The notes under the pieces are model-generated. The model worked only from the letters and a program-made list of their open reading frames with translations. It ran no database searches and was not told where the DNA came from. This document shows, one piece after another, positions 1 to 5,851 of a stretch of DNA of 5,851 bases; position 1 is the stretch's first letter; each line of letters opens with the position of its first letter. This DNA is from Leptotrichia sp. oral taxon 215 (GTDB taxonomy: Bacteria; Fusobacteriota; Fusobacteriia; Fusobacteriales; Leptotrichiaceae), in contig CAJPML010000082.1 in NCBI GenBank assembly GCA_905371725.1, positions 1 through 5,851 on the forward strand, read 5' to 3'. The position numbers were made by a program, and so were the translations under genes.

Positions 1-30
1 TAGTTGTATTTTTTCAAATTTTATTTTATT

Positions 31-56
31 ATTCAGTTATAAAATTCAGTTACAAA
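31..56. repeat. 13-bp tandem duplication spanning the rsmG stop codon
   Basis: ATTCAGTTATAAA (31-43) is followed directly by ATTCAGTTACAAA (44-56), identical at 12 of 13 positions. The second unit contains the rsmG stop codon (TAA, 50-52 on the minus strand) and the base pair before it. Removing either unit would leave the protein unchanged, because the last codon would read TTG or TTA, both Leu, before TAA. This looks like slippage duplication that selection tolerated. Confidence 0.75.
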
Positions 57-778
57 GGTTTTTTTGCTGGAATTCCTGTTTTTCTTGGATATTTCCCATC
101 TGTTTTCTTTAATTTTCGTATTTCGAGTATTATCCTTTCATCCCTGCTTTCAGGAAGATGAAACTTATGTATATTTTCTACTGAAGCATTCAGTTTTTTC
201 AGAGCATTTCCTGATTCTTCAAGTTCATTAAGGTTAAGTTTCTGAGGCAGAAATCTTCCATTCACTTTCAGAAAAGGTACCATATACTCCAGTATTATCC
301 TTAAATTTGCCACTCCTCTGCAGAGAGCTGTATCAAAACTTTCCCTGCTGTTTTTTATAAGTTCTTCTGCCCTCTCAGAGCTTGTTTTTACATTTTCAAG
401 CTTTAATTTTTCTATGACTTCTTTTATAAACTCAATTTTTTTTCTTACTGAATCTACAAGCAGAAATTTCTTTTCAGGATAATATATCGCAAGAACAAGC
501 CCAGGAAATCCCGCTCCTGTTCCTACATCTATGATTTTCTTCTCTTCCTCTTTTATTATTTCTGCCAAAAACAGACTGTCAATAAAGTGTTTTTCTGCCA
601 TTCCTTTTTTATCCCTTATTGCAGTAAGGTTCATTACCTTGTTCTTCTCATGGAGTAGTTCAAGGAATCCGAGCATTTTTTCCTTTTTCTCCTCATCAAC
701 TGAAATTTCTGACTTCAAAAGAAGTTCATTAAAATAGTTTCTGATTTCATTGTCAATTTCTATATGATTATTTTCCAT
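50..778 (-). CDS. rsmG: 16S rRNA (guanine-N7) methyltransferase RsmG
   Basis: This SAM-dependent enzyme (GidB) methylates N7 of the guanosine equivalent to G527 in the 530 loop of 16S rRNA. Loss of the enzyme is known in other bacteria to give low-level streptomycin resistance. From the ATG at 776-778 it has 242 residues, usual length. MNLTAIRD (49-56) and KHFIDSL (63-69) are characteristic of the family. IIDVGTGAGFPGLVLAI (82-98) is SAM-binding motif I. The acidic LLVDS (106-110) ends the second strand. CRGVANL (153-159) corresponds to the usual SRAVA, and FLPQK (176-180) has the Lys of the FxxxKG segment, but with LN instead of Gly after it. The C-terminus PRKTGIPAKKPL matches the conserved PRK.G.P tail. 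An in-frame TTG at 794-796 would add six residues, but it has no Shine-Dalgarno, whereas GGGA lies just before the ATG; I prefer the ATG. It lies 94 nt behind mnmG, probably co-transcribed. Confidence 0.96.
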   Translation of the reverse strand: MENNHIEIDNEIRNYFNELLLKSEISVDEEKKEKMLGFLELLHEKNKVMNLTAIRDKKGMAEKHFIDSLFLAEIIKEEEKKIIDVGTGAGFPGLVLAIYYPEKKFLLVDSVRKKIEFIKEVIEKLKLENVKTSSERAEELIKNSRESFDTALCRGVANLRIILEYMVPFLKVNGRFLPQKLNLNELEESGNALKKLNASVENIHKFHLPESRDERIILEIRKLKKTDGKYPRKTGIPAKKPL

Positions 779-872
779 AATTTCCCATACTTTCAATAAT
801 TATTTATTTAACAGGCGAACATAAAATCTGATTCCTTTACATTTCGTAAAATTTCCCACTGCCACAATGCCG

Positions 873-2759
873 TTATTTAAGTACTCCGTCAAGATACATT
901 ATCAACACAGATATATCTGCCGGAGTTACTCCGGATATTCTTGAAGCCTGCCCTACATTGTATGGCATTCTCTCCTTCAGTCTCTGCTTTGCTTCAAGCG
1001 TTATCCCCTTCATACCCTCATAATCAAAGTCTTTAGGTATCTTCTTGTCATCCAGTTTTTTCTGTCTGTCCATTATCTGTTTTGCTTTCGCAATATATCC
1101 TTCATATTTAACCTGAACTTCTATCTGGTATTCCGTATCTTCATCAAAGCCGAGATCAGGTACATTTTCCATTATTTCTGCTATATATTTTATATCATGA
1201 TAGGTAACCTTCGGACGTCTCAGAATTTCCTTTAATGTCGTTCCGCTTTTCAGGGACTCATCATATCTGTCAAGTATTTCTGCCAGTCTTTTATTACTTA
1301 TCCCTAACTTTATATCTTCAAGCTTTTCTATTGTTTCTGCAACATTTTTCTTTTTTTCCTCTATCCTGTCATAATATTTTTTTTCAAGGAGCCCTATTTT
1401 ATAGGCTTTTTCAGATAATCTGATGTCAGCATTGTCTTCCCTCAGGATAAGCCTGAATTCCGACCTTGCAGTAAACATTCTGTATGGTTCAAAGAGTTCC
1501 TTATTTATAAGATCATCTATCATTGTTCCAATATATGAGCTTTCCCTGTCCAAAATGAAAGGTTCTTCTCCCTTGATTTTAAGAGCCGCATTTATTCCGG
1601 CTACAATTCCCTGAGCCGCCGCCTCTTCATAACCGCTTGTTCCGTTTATCTGCCCTGCAAGATAGAGACCCTTAACTTTTTTCGTTTCAAGAGTATAATC
1701 AAGTTCCTGAGGATTTACAATATCATACTCCACCGCATATCCATATCTCATTATATGGGCATTTTCAAGACCTTCTATTGTATTTACTATTTTCTGCTGA
1801 TATTCTGCAGGATAGCTTGTAGACAGTCCGCTTATATAAACTTCAGATGTATCAAAACCTTCAGGTTCCAGAAACAGATGATGGCTGTCCTTTTCATGAA
1901 ATTTTACAACCTTGTCCTCGATTGACGGACAGTATCTCGGTCCTGTACTCTGTATGCTTCCATTATACATTGGAGCTTTATCCAGATTATCTAGTATTAT
2001 TTTATGCGCTTTAAGGTTAGTTCTTGTCAGATAGCATGAAAGCTGAGGTTTTTCAAGGACTTCTTCATCAGGTGTTCTCATTGAAAATTTTAATGCCGCT
2101 CCAACTTCTCCAGGCTGTACTTCAAGCTTTGAAGTGTCAAGTGTTCTTATGTCTATTCTTGGAGGCGTTCCTGTCTTGAACCTGTCCATTTTAAAGCCTA
2201 GAGCCTTCAATGAATCTGTAAGCTCTTCAGAAGAAAGCTCCCCCATTCTTCCACCTTTTATCCTTTTTTCGCCTATATACATAAGCCCCCTTAAAAATGT
2301 ACCTGTCGCAACAATTACAGTTTTCGCCTTAAAATCAAGTCCTGTTTTTGTTCTTATTCCTTTTATCTCTCCGTTTTCAACTACAAGTTCAGTTACAATA
2401 TCCTGAACTGTATCAAGATTTTCCTGATTTTCCAGTGTCTTTTTCATTTCCCTTGCATATATTTTCCTGTCAGACTGAGCCCTTAAAGACCTTACTGCCG
2501 GTCCTTTTTTTGTGTTCAGTATTCTCATCTGGACAAAACTTTTATCCATATTCCGTCCCATTTCTCCGCCTAATGCGTCAACTTCTTTTACAAGATGGCT
2601 TTTTGCAGGCCCTCCTACAGAAGGATTACATGACATTACACCTATATTATCAAGAGTTATTGTAAAAACTGCTGTTTTCATACCTAGTCTTGCACAGGCG
2701 AGTGAAGCCTCTATTCCTGCATGACCTGCTCCTATTACAATAACATCGTATTCTCTCAT
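873..2759 (-). CDS. mnmG: tRNA uridine-5-carboxymethylaminomethyl(34) synthesis protein MnmG
   Basis: This FAD-dependent protein (GidA) works with the GTPase MnmE to install the carboxymethylaminomethyl group on wobble U34 of tRNAs reading A/G-ending codons. It acts in the cytoplasm, using methylene-tetrahydrofolate, glycine or ammonium, and NADH. It has 628 residues, full family length. [21 protein letters not shown] (6-26) is the Rossmann FAD-binding motif. [20 protein letters not shown] (42-61) and [15 protein letters not shown] (273-287) are family signatures carrying Cys45 and Cys277, the positions of the two functionally important cysteines of the E. coli enzyme. [17 protein letters not shown] (368-384) is the second signature. 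The Lys/Glu-rich C-terminal region (about 455-628) matches the helical part that contacts MnmE and tRNA. The ATG at 2757-2759 has AAGGAG (2771-2776) at a rather long 11-nt spacing; no better start is present. It leads the mnmG-rsmG pair behind its own promoter. No mnmE is adjacent on the visible side. Confidence 0.98.
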   Translation of the reverse strand: MREYDVIVIGAGHAGIEASLACARLGMKTAVFTITLDNIGVMSCNPSVGGPAKSHLVKEVDALGGEMGRNMDKSFVQMRILNTKKGPAVRSLRAQSDRKIYAREMKKTLENQENLDTVQDIVTELVVENGEIKGIRTKTGLDFKAKTVIVATGTFLRGLMYIGEKRIKGGRMGELSSEELTDSLKALGFKMDRFKTGTPPRIDIRTLDTSKLEVQPGEVGAALKFSMRTPDEEVLEKPQLSCYLTRTNLKAHKIILDNLDKAPMYNGSIQSTGPRYCPSIEDKVVKFHEKDSHHLFLEPEGFDTSEVYISGLSTSYPAEYQQKIVNTIEGLENAHIMRYGYAVEYDIVNPQELDYTLETKKVKGLYLAGQINGTSGYEEAAAQGIVAGINAALKIKGEEPFILDRESSYIGTMIDDLINKELFEPYRMFTARSEFRLILREDNADIRLSEKAYKIGLLEKKYYDRIEEKKKNVAETIEKLEDIKLGISNKRLAEILDRYDESLKSGTTLKEILRRPKVTYHDIKYIAEIMENVPDLGFDEDTEYQIEVQVKYEGYIAKAKQIMDRQKKLDDKKIPKDFDYEGMKGITLEAKQRLKERMPYNVGQASRISGVTPADISVLIMYLDGVLK

Positions 2760-2855
2760 TATGATTTTTTCTCCTTATTCCCTTTTAAAATTTATTCCTG
2801 TTTATTATTTATTTCAATTCTTTTGCTATATTTTTTATATTTTTTTCTACTCTAT

Positions 2856-2884
2856 ATTATACAGTATTAAACGATTTTTTTCAA
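2856..2884 (-). promoter_or_regulatory. Sigma-70-type promoter for mnmG-rsmG
   Basis: On the minus strand TTGAAA (2879-2884, five of six matches to the -35 consensus) is separated by exactly 17 bp from a perfect TATAAT (2856-2861). Transcription would start near 2849, giving an A-rich leader of about 90 nt before the mnmG ATG at 2759. This is the best promoter in the window. Its -35 lies within the T-tract of the preceding terminator, so expression is reset at this point. Confidence 0.78.
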
Positions 2885-2928
2885 ATAAAAATAGGAAAGT
2901 GCAATCACTATTTTTACACTTTCCTATT
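2881..2928 (-). terminator. Rho-independent terminator after the nitroreductase gene
   Basis: A perfect 12-bp inverted repeat, AATAGGAAAGTG/CACTTTCCTATT (2890-2901 and 2917-2928), encloses a 15-nt loop. On the minus strand the stem runs straight into TTTTATTTGA (2881-2890). A G+C-containing stem base followed by a T-rich tract on this strand, 24 nt past the stop codon, fits an intrinsic terminator for the oppA-nitroreductase unit. No matching T-run follows on the plus strand, so it reads as one-directional. Confidence 0.82.
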
Positions 2929-2952
2929 AGATTTCCTATTTTAAAATGTCAA

Positions 2953-3615
2953 CTATTCTATTATTTCAAATACTTCAGAAAGATTCTGTCTTGTTTTGAC
3001 AGGCTGTTCTTCATCCCGGTAACCAAAACTTACCATATATGAAATTCCATATTCATTAAGATTCAATATTCCTTTATCACTCAAATATTTTTCAGCCGCT
3101 TCCCTTTCAAATCCTTCTATCGCACAGCTGTCTATTCCAAGAAAGGCTGCCGTTGTCATCATATTTCCAAGAACAATGTATGTCTGCTTTGATGCCCAGT
3201 CAAAAAGACTTCTTTCGCTTTCAAGTAGTTTAAAATGTTTTTCCTGAAATCCTCCAAATCTTTCTTTTATTGCAGTTTTCATTTCTTCAGGAACTTTTCT
3301 TACATCCTCAAGCATATGTGTCACATGTTTACTGTCTGCTGTAACTCCTTTTCGTGCAAGAACTATTACAATATGGCTGGCTCCATTCAGGCTGTTTATT
3401 GCTCCCCATGCGAATTCCCTGAAATCTTCCTTCATTTTTTCATTTTTCAGAAGCAGGAACTTCCATGGTTCAAGACCAAATGAACTTGGTGAAAGCCTTG
3501 CCGACTCAATAATAGTATTAAAATCTTTATCACTGACTTTTCTATTTTTATCAAATTTCTTACACGCATATCTGCTATTACACACATCTATTATTTCCTG
3601 ATTTTTTGATTTCAT
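2953..3615 (-). CDS. NfsB/YfkO-like NAD(P)H nitroreductase family flavoprotein
   Basis: This is a probable FMN-dependent oxidoreductase of the nitroreductase family: a cytoplasmic homodimer that uses NAD(P)H to reduce nitroaromatics, quinones or flavins. The physiological substrate cannot be read from sequence. It has 220 residues, the usual length. Visible features are an N-terminal SRYACKKFD (14-22), where the family normally has an Arg-rich FMN-phosphate contact; ARLSPSSFGLEPWKF (39-53), matching the SPSS...PW flavin-binding loop of NfsB/YfkO proteins; DSCAIEGFE (162-170), the family's DSCPIEGF motif with Ala for Pro; and VSFGYR (195-200) followed by KTRQ (207-210), the C-terminal FMN-contact region. 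The ATG is supported by the AGGAG that overlaps the oppA stop. It is the last gene of that unit, ending at TAG 2953-2955, 24 nt before a terminator. No signal peptide is seen. The family call is firm. A more specific role, such as dihydropteridine reductase, would be a guess. Confidence 0.9.
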   Translation of the reverse strand: MKSKNQEIIDVCNSRYACKKFDKNRKVSDKDFNTIIESARLSPSSFGLEPWKFLLLKNEKMKEDFREFAWGAINSLNGASHIVIVLARKGVTADSKHVTHMLEDVRKVPEEMKTAIKERFGGFQEKHFKLLESERSLFDWASKQTYIVLGNMMTTAAFLGIDSCAIEGFEREAAEKYLSDKGILNLNEYGISYMVSFGYRDEEQPVKTRQNLSEVFEIIE

Positions 3616-3624
3616 AAAAGCTCA

Positions 3625-3629
3625 CTCCT
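3625..3629 (-). promoter_or_regulatory. Nitroreductase ribosome-binding site overlapping the oppA stop codon
   Basis: The oppA stop TAG (3628-3630) shares its last two bases with the Shine-Dalgarno AGGAG, which is followed by 9 nt and the nitroreductase ATG. This arrangement typically gives translational coupling. It fixes the nitroreductase start and supports a shared transcript with oppA. Confidence 0.75.
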
Positions 3630-5211
3630 ATTTTCCCATATACATATCTCTTAAGAAATACTCTCCCCCTATTGAAAGGAATGTTATATCCTTTACTTCA
3701 GGATTTACAAGATATCTTTTCTGTCTCTGGAACAACACTGCTACCGGTACCTCTTCAGAAATGATTTTTTCCATTTCTATCATTGCAGGAACCCTTACTT
3801 TAGGATCTGCTGTACTCTTTGCTGTTTTTACAAGTTCATCATATTTTGCATTTTTATAATCTCCACGGTTGTTTGCATTCTTAGAGTCAAACAAATCAAG
3901 ATATGTTATAGGATCAAGGAAATCTCCAGTCCAGTTATGTAATGTTATCTGATAGTTTCTCTGTTTTGTTTTCTGAACTCTTTCCTTACCTTCTACAACG
4001 CTTAATTTCAAGTCGATTCCCAGATTATTTTTTAAGCTTGCCTGAATAAATTCAGATATAACCTTTGTGTTTGCTCCATCTCCAAAAACTAATTCTATAG
4101 ATGGGAACTGCTGCATTCCTTCTTCTTTAAGCCCTTCAGCTAGTAATTTTTTAGCTTCTTCAGGATTGTAACCAGGTAATGAAGTAGGTACCTCTTCAGC
4201 AAAGTCCTTTTCCAGTCCTTTTATTCCAATTCCTGACGGAACAAATGATTTTACATTCTTTTCTGAATTATCCAGTGTTTTTTGAACTAATTCTTCTTTA
4301 TTTATAGCCATTGATATAGCTTTTCTTACTTTTGCATTATTTAAAGGTTTTACGTTAGTATTAAACAGAAGATACCACATTCCTCCGTCATTTGCCTGTA
4401 CCAGTTCAGGTTTCCCCTTAAATTCATTCGACTGATCAAAGCTTACTGCTGTAACATCAACTTCACCATTTTTAAAGTTACTTCCAGCTACTTTAGAGTC
4501 AATCTGTTTCAGCACAATTTTATCTGTTTTAACATTTTTCGCATCCCAGTAATTAGGATTTTTTTCAAAAACAAATTGCGAATTACGAACCCATTCTTTT
4601 AATAAATAAGGTCCTGAAGATATTGTCTTGTCAGCTTCCATGAAATACTTGTCCTTAACTTCTCCGTAGAATTTTTCATTTAATGGCATGTATGCCTTAA
4701 ATGTTACTAAATCATCAAAATATGGAGTTGGTGCTTCTAAAGTAACTTCAAGTGTTTTATCATCTATAACCTTGATTCCCACCTCATCCGCACTTACCTT
4801 TTTCAAATTAAATGCTTCTCCATTTTTTATTGGGTATAGTAAGTTTGCATTTCCTGATTTTGTTTCAGAATTAAGCGCTCTCAGCCATCCAGCTTTGAAA
4901 TCCTTTGCAGTAATAGGATCTCCGTTTGACCATTTAAGTCCGTCTCTAAGATGGAATGTCCATTTAAGTCCATCAGGTGTAGATTCCCATGTTTCAGCAA
5001 GTCCTGCTACTGACTTTCCATTTTTATCCTTTCTTAAAAGTCCTTCCATTACAAGGTCATCTACAGTTCCTCCAGGAATATCCGTAGTTATCTGCGGATC
5101 AATTGATGAAGGTTCTGTTCTTAAGTTTATTGTAATTTCCCCACCTTTAGAACCTCCTCCACAGGCTACCATGAATATCATCATTGACAGTAACAATAAA
5201 AATTTTTTCAT
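3628..5211 (-). CDS. oppA: Peptide ABC transporter substrate-binding lipoprotein, OppA family
   Basis: This extracytoplasmic receptor captures oligopeptides and hands them to the membrane permease. It has 527 residues, normal for the family 5 solute-binding proteins. Residues 1-16 form a lipoprotein signal peptide: two lysines, a hydrophobic core, then the lipobox MVAC with Cys17 as the lipidation site, followed by a flexible GGGSKGG linker. The mature domain shows hallmark family segments: LRTEPSSIDPQ (30-40), the LVMEGLLR stretch (53-60), the GLAETWE and WTFHLRDGLKWSNGDPITAKDF region (70-105), SGPYLLKEW (199-207) and NWTGDFLDPITYLDLF (426-441). The Asp in GDFLDP lies where OppA proteins bind the peptide N-terminus, which favours peptides over nickel or sugars; this is inferred from family alignment by eye. 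The ATG at 5209-5211 follows a strong AAGGAGG (5216-5222) at close 4-nt spacing. It sits downstream of the ATPase gene and 12 nt before the nitroreductase gene. It may have its own promoter. Confidence 0.93.
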   Translation of the reverse strand: MKKFLLLLSMMIFMVACGGGSKGGEITINLRTEPSSIDPQITTDIPGGTVDDLVMEGLLRKDKNGKSVAGLAETWESTPDGLKWTFHLRDGLKWSNGDPITAKDFKAGWLRALNSETKSGNANLLYPIKNGEAFNLKKVSADEVGIKVIDDKTLEVTLEAPTPYFDDLVTFKAYMPLNEKFYGEVKDKYFMEADKTISSGPYLLKEWVRNSQFVFEKNPNYWDAKNVKTDKIVLKQIDSKVAGSNFKNGEVDVTAVSFDQSNEFKGKPELVQANDGGMWYLLFNTNVKPLNNAKVRKAISMAINKEELVQKTLDNSEKNVKSFVPSGIGIKGLEKDFAEEVPTSLPGYNPEEAKKLLAEGLKEEGMQQFPSIELVFGDGANTKVISEFIQASLKNNLGIDLKLSVVEGKERVQKTKQRNYQITLHNWTGDFLDPITYLDLFDSKNANNRGDYKNAKYDELVKTAKSTADPKVRVPAMIEMEKIISEEVPVAVLFQRQKRYLVNPEVKDITFLSIGGEYFLRDMYMGK

Positions 5212-5242
5212 GTTTCCTCCTTAATTTTTTATAATATTTTTT

Positions 5243-5271
5243 ATTATACATTATAATCCAATAATTTTCTA
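5243..5271 (-). promoter_or_regulatory. Candidate promoter for oppA
   Basis: On the minus strand a perfect TATAAT (5243-5248) lies 20 nt upstream of the Shine-Dalgarno sequence. At a 17-bp spacing there is only a weak -35, TAGAAA (5266-5271), with four of six matches to TTGACA. A second TATAAT sits 7 bp further upstream (5250-5255) but has no recognisable -35. The spot is right for separate expression of the binding protein, which peptide transporters usually need in excess over the ATPase. TATAAT can arise by chance in this A+T-rich gap, so the call is tentative. Read-through from oppF is the alternative. Confidence 0.4.
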
Positions 5272-5274
5272 CCT

Positions 5275-5318
5275 CTATTTTAATTCTTAAAATTAGACAT
5301 TATCATATAATAATATGA
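5275..5318 (-). other. Two A+T-rich inverted repeats between oppF and oppA
   Basis: Directly after the ATPase gene are two short hairpin candidates. One has 6-bp arms (TCATAT/ATATGA, 5303-5308 and 5313-5318) around a 4-nt loop. The other spans 5275-5296, with 7-bp arms ATTTTAA/TTAAAAT around GAA, plus two outer base pairs across a bulged A. Neither stem has a G+C core and neither is followed by a T-run on the minus strand, so they are poor candidates for an intrinsic terminator. They could be weak attenuators or processing sites. They could equally be chance palindromes, which are frequent in sequence this A+T-rich. Confidence 0.25.
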
Positions 5319-5332
5319 ATATTTTACTGCAA

Positions 5333-5851
5333 TTATATCAGTTTATGCTCAACCAGAAAGGAAGTTTCTACAAAGTGCCCGGGTTTATATTCTGTAAGTT
5401 CCGATTCTTTAGGTACAAAATTTATTTCAGATACATCTCCAACTGGACTTCTCAGATAGGTTTCTTCCATTTCTACTTTTTCATGTCTCTTAAAATCCGG
5501 ATCTGCTATCGGAACAGCGGAAATAAGTGACTTTGTATAGCTATGCACAGGATTTCCATACACATCTTCAGGTTTTCCCAGTTCTACAACCTTTCCTCTG
5601 TACATTACTGCCACCCTGTCTGAAATATATTTCACCATTGACAGATCATGCGCAATAAAAAGAAGTGTAAGATTACGCTGTTTCTGTAATTCCTTCAGGA
5701 GATTTACAACTTGTGCCTGTATTGAAACATCAAGGGCAGAAATAGGCTCATCACATACAAGGATTTCAGGATCTACTCCCAAAGCCCTCGCTATTCCTAT
5801 TCTCTGTCTCTGCCCCCCTGAAAATTCATGTGGAAATCTACTGGCATGTTC
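5333..5851 (-). CDS. oppF: Oligopeptide ABC transporter ATP-binding protein, OppF-type (N-terminus cut by window edge)
   Basis: This is a cytoplasmic ATPase subunit that would power peptide import through an Opp/Dpp-type permease. The frame stays open to the window edge, so only the last 172 residues are visible and roughly the N-terminal half, including Walker A and the Q-loop, lies outside. Visible in order (numbering from the edge) are the ABC signature [15 protein letters not shown] (10-24), Walker B ILVCDEP (30-36) with the catalytic Glu at 35, the D-loop SALD (38-41), the switch His in IAHDLS (66-71), and the oligopeptide-transporter C-terminal extension with [15 protein letters not shown] (100-114) and YKPGHFVE (155-162). 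[12 protein letters not shown] fits OppF better than OppD, which usually has GGMRQR; this is family knowledge. The TTG codon at 5780-5782 is internal, between the signature and Walker B, and is not a start. The protein ends at TAA 5333-5335. A DppF-type dipeptide ATPase is the main alternative, since substrate cannot be read from this half. Confidence 0.93.
   Translation of the reverse strand, partial: EHASRFPHEFSGGQRQRIGIARALGVDPEILVCDEPISALDVSIQAQVVNLLKELQKQRNLTLLFIAHDLSMVKYISDRVAVMYRGKVVELGKPEDVYGNPVHSYTKSLISAVPIADPDFKRHEKVEMEETYLRSPVGDVSEINFVPKESELTEYKPGHFVETSFLVEHKLI

Noticed and set aside
1..49. Search for a terminator after rsmG
   Set aside because: The stretch is A/T-rich but has no G+C-containing hairpin; the unit may continue or terminate beyond the window.
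531..737. Plus-strand open frame of 68 codons inside rsmG, rich in Ser and Phe
   Set aside because: It is the antisense shadow of a well-supported RsmG sequence. It has no family resemblance, and its Ser/Phe-rich composition is what antisense of Lys/Glu-rich coding gives.
797..872. mnmG-rsmG spacer with a 5-bp TTTAC/GTAAA stem and a four-codon reading frame (MFAC) after AAAGGA
   Set aside because: The stem is too short and lacks a T-run, and the tiny frame is within chance expectation. Neither supports a terminator, leader peptide or small gene.
2540..2552. Single DnaA-box-like TTATCCATA, considered because gidA-gidB often lies near the replication origin
   Set aside because: One imperfect box inside the mnmG coding sequence, with no cluster of boxes nearby, does not support an origin here.
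1235..2724. Several plus-strand open frames of 62-105 codons opposite mnmG
   Set aside because: All lie opposite conserved MnmG motifs, have biased composition, and show no plausible protein family.
2789..2817. Possible second mnmG promoter, TTGAAA with 17 bp to TAAATT
   Set aside because: The -10 matches only four of six positions, and transcription would begin almost at the Shine-Dalgarno. The upstream TTGAAA/TATAAT pair is far better.
2761..3042. Plus-strand open frame of 93 codons, Phe/Tyr-rich, across the mnmG upstream gap
   Set aside because: It looks like a membrane protein only because A/T-rich DNA translates to Phe/Tyr/Ile. It runs through the terminator, the promoter and the antisense of the nitroreductase gene.
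4688..5224. Plus-strand open frame of 178 codons opposite oppA
   Set aside because: It is the longest shadow, but it is antisense to highly conserved OppA segments and has no Shine-Dalgarno or family motif.
5315..5530. Plus-strand open frame of 71 codons opposite the oppF 3' end
   Set aside because: It overlaps the conserved C-terminal extension of the ATPase in antisense and has no independent support.

Overview
The window is ordinary bacterial chromosome, with every supported gene on the minus strand. It is A+T-rich: G+C is roughly a third overall (estimated by eye, not counted) and lower in the gaps between genes. Arginine is mostly AGA and the Shine-Dalgarno sequences are strong AAGGAG types. 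Together with the RsmG C-terminus (PRKTGIPAKKP) this suggests a low-GC anaerobe-type lineage. My best guess is Fusobacteriota (Leptotrichia or Sebaldella-like), with a low-GC Firmicute as the alternative. That is inference; no rRNA or lineage marker is present.

In transcription order, from high to low coordinates, the layout is as follows. (1) 5333-5851 is the 3' part of an OppF-type peptide ABC transporter ATPase, cut by the window edge. (2) 5212-5332 is an A+T-rich gap with two weak hairpins and a candidate promoter. (3) 3628-5211 is oppA, a lipoprotein peptide-binding component. (4) 2953-3615 is an FMN-dependent nitroreductase, 12 nt behind oppA, with a ribosome-binding site that overlaps the oppA stop codon. 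(5) 2881-2928 is a rho-independent terminator, immediately followed by a near-consensus sigma-70-type promoter at 2856-2884. (6) 873-2759 is mnmG (gidA). (7) 50-778 is rsmG (gidB). (8) Positions 1-49 lie downstream of rsmG and hold one copy of a 13-bp tandem duplication but no gene or clear terminator.

There are two functional blocks. The first is peptide uptake: the ATPase powers import of peptides captured by OppA, and a flavin oxidoreductase is attached at the end of the transcription unit. The second is the widely conserved mnmG-rsmG pair for RNA modification. MnmG helps build 5-carboxymethylaminomethyl on wobble uridines of tRNA. RsmG methylates a guanosine in the 530 loop of 16S rRNA. 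The terminator/promoter junction near 2880 separates the blocks.

I found no CRISPR array, RNA gene, mobile element, toxin-antitoxin pair or defence system, and nothing I would call a previously undescribed system. The points worth a second look are small: the abutting terminator and promoter, the oppA-nitroreductase coupling, a neutral 13-bp duplication across the rsmG stop codon, and the start-codon choice of rsmG.
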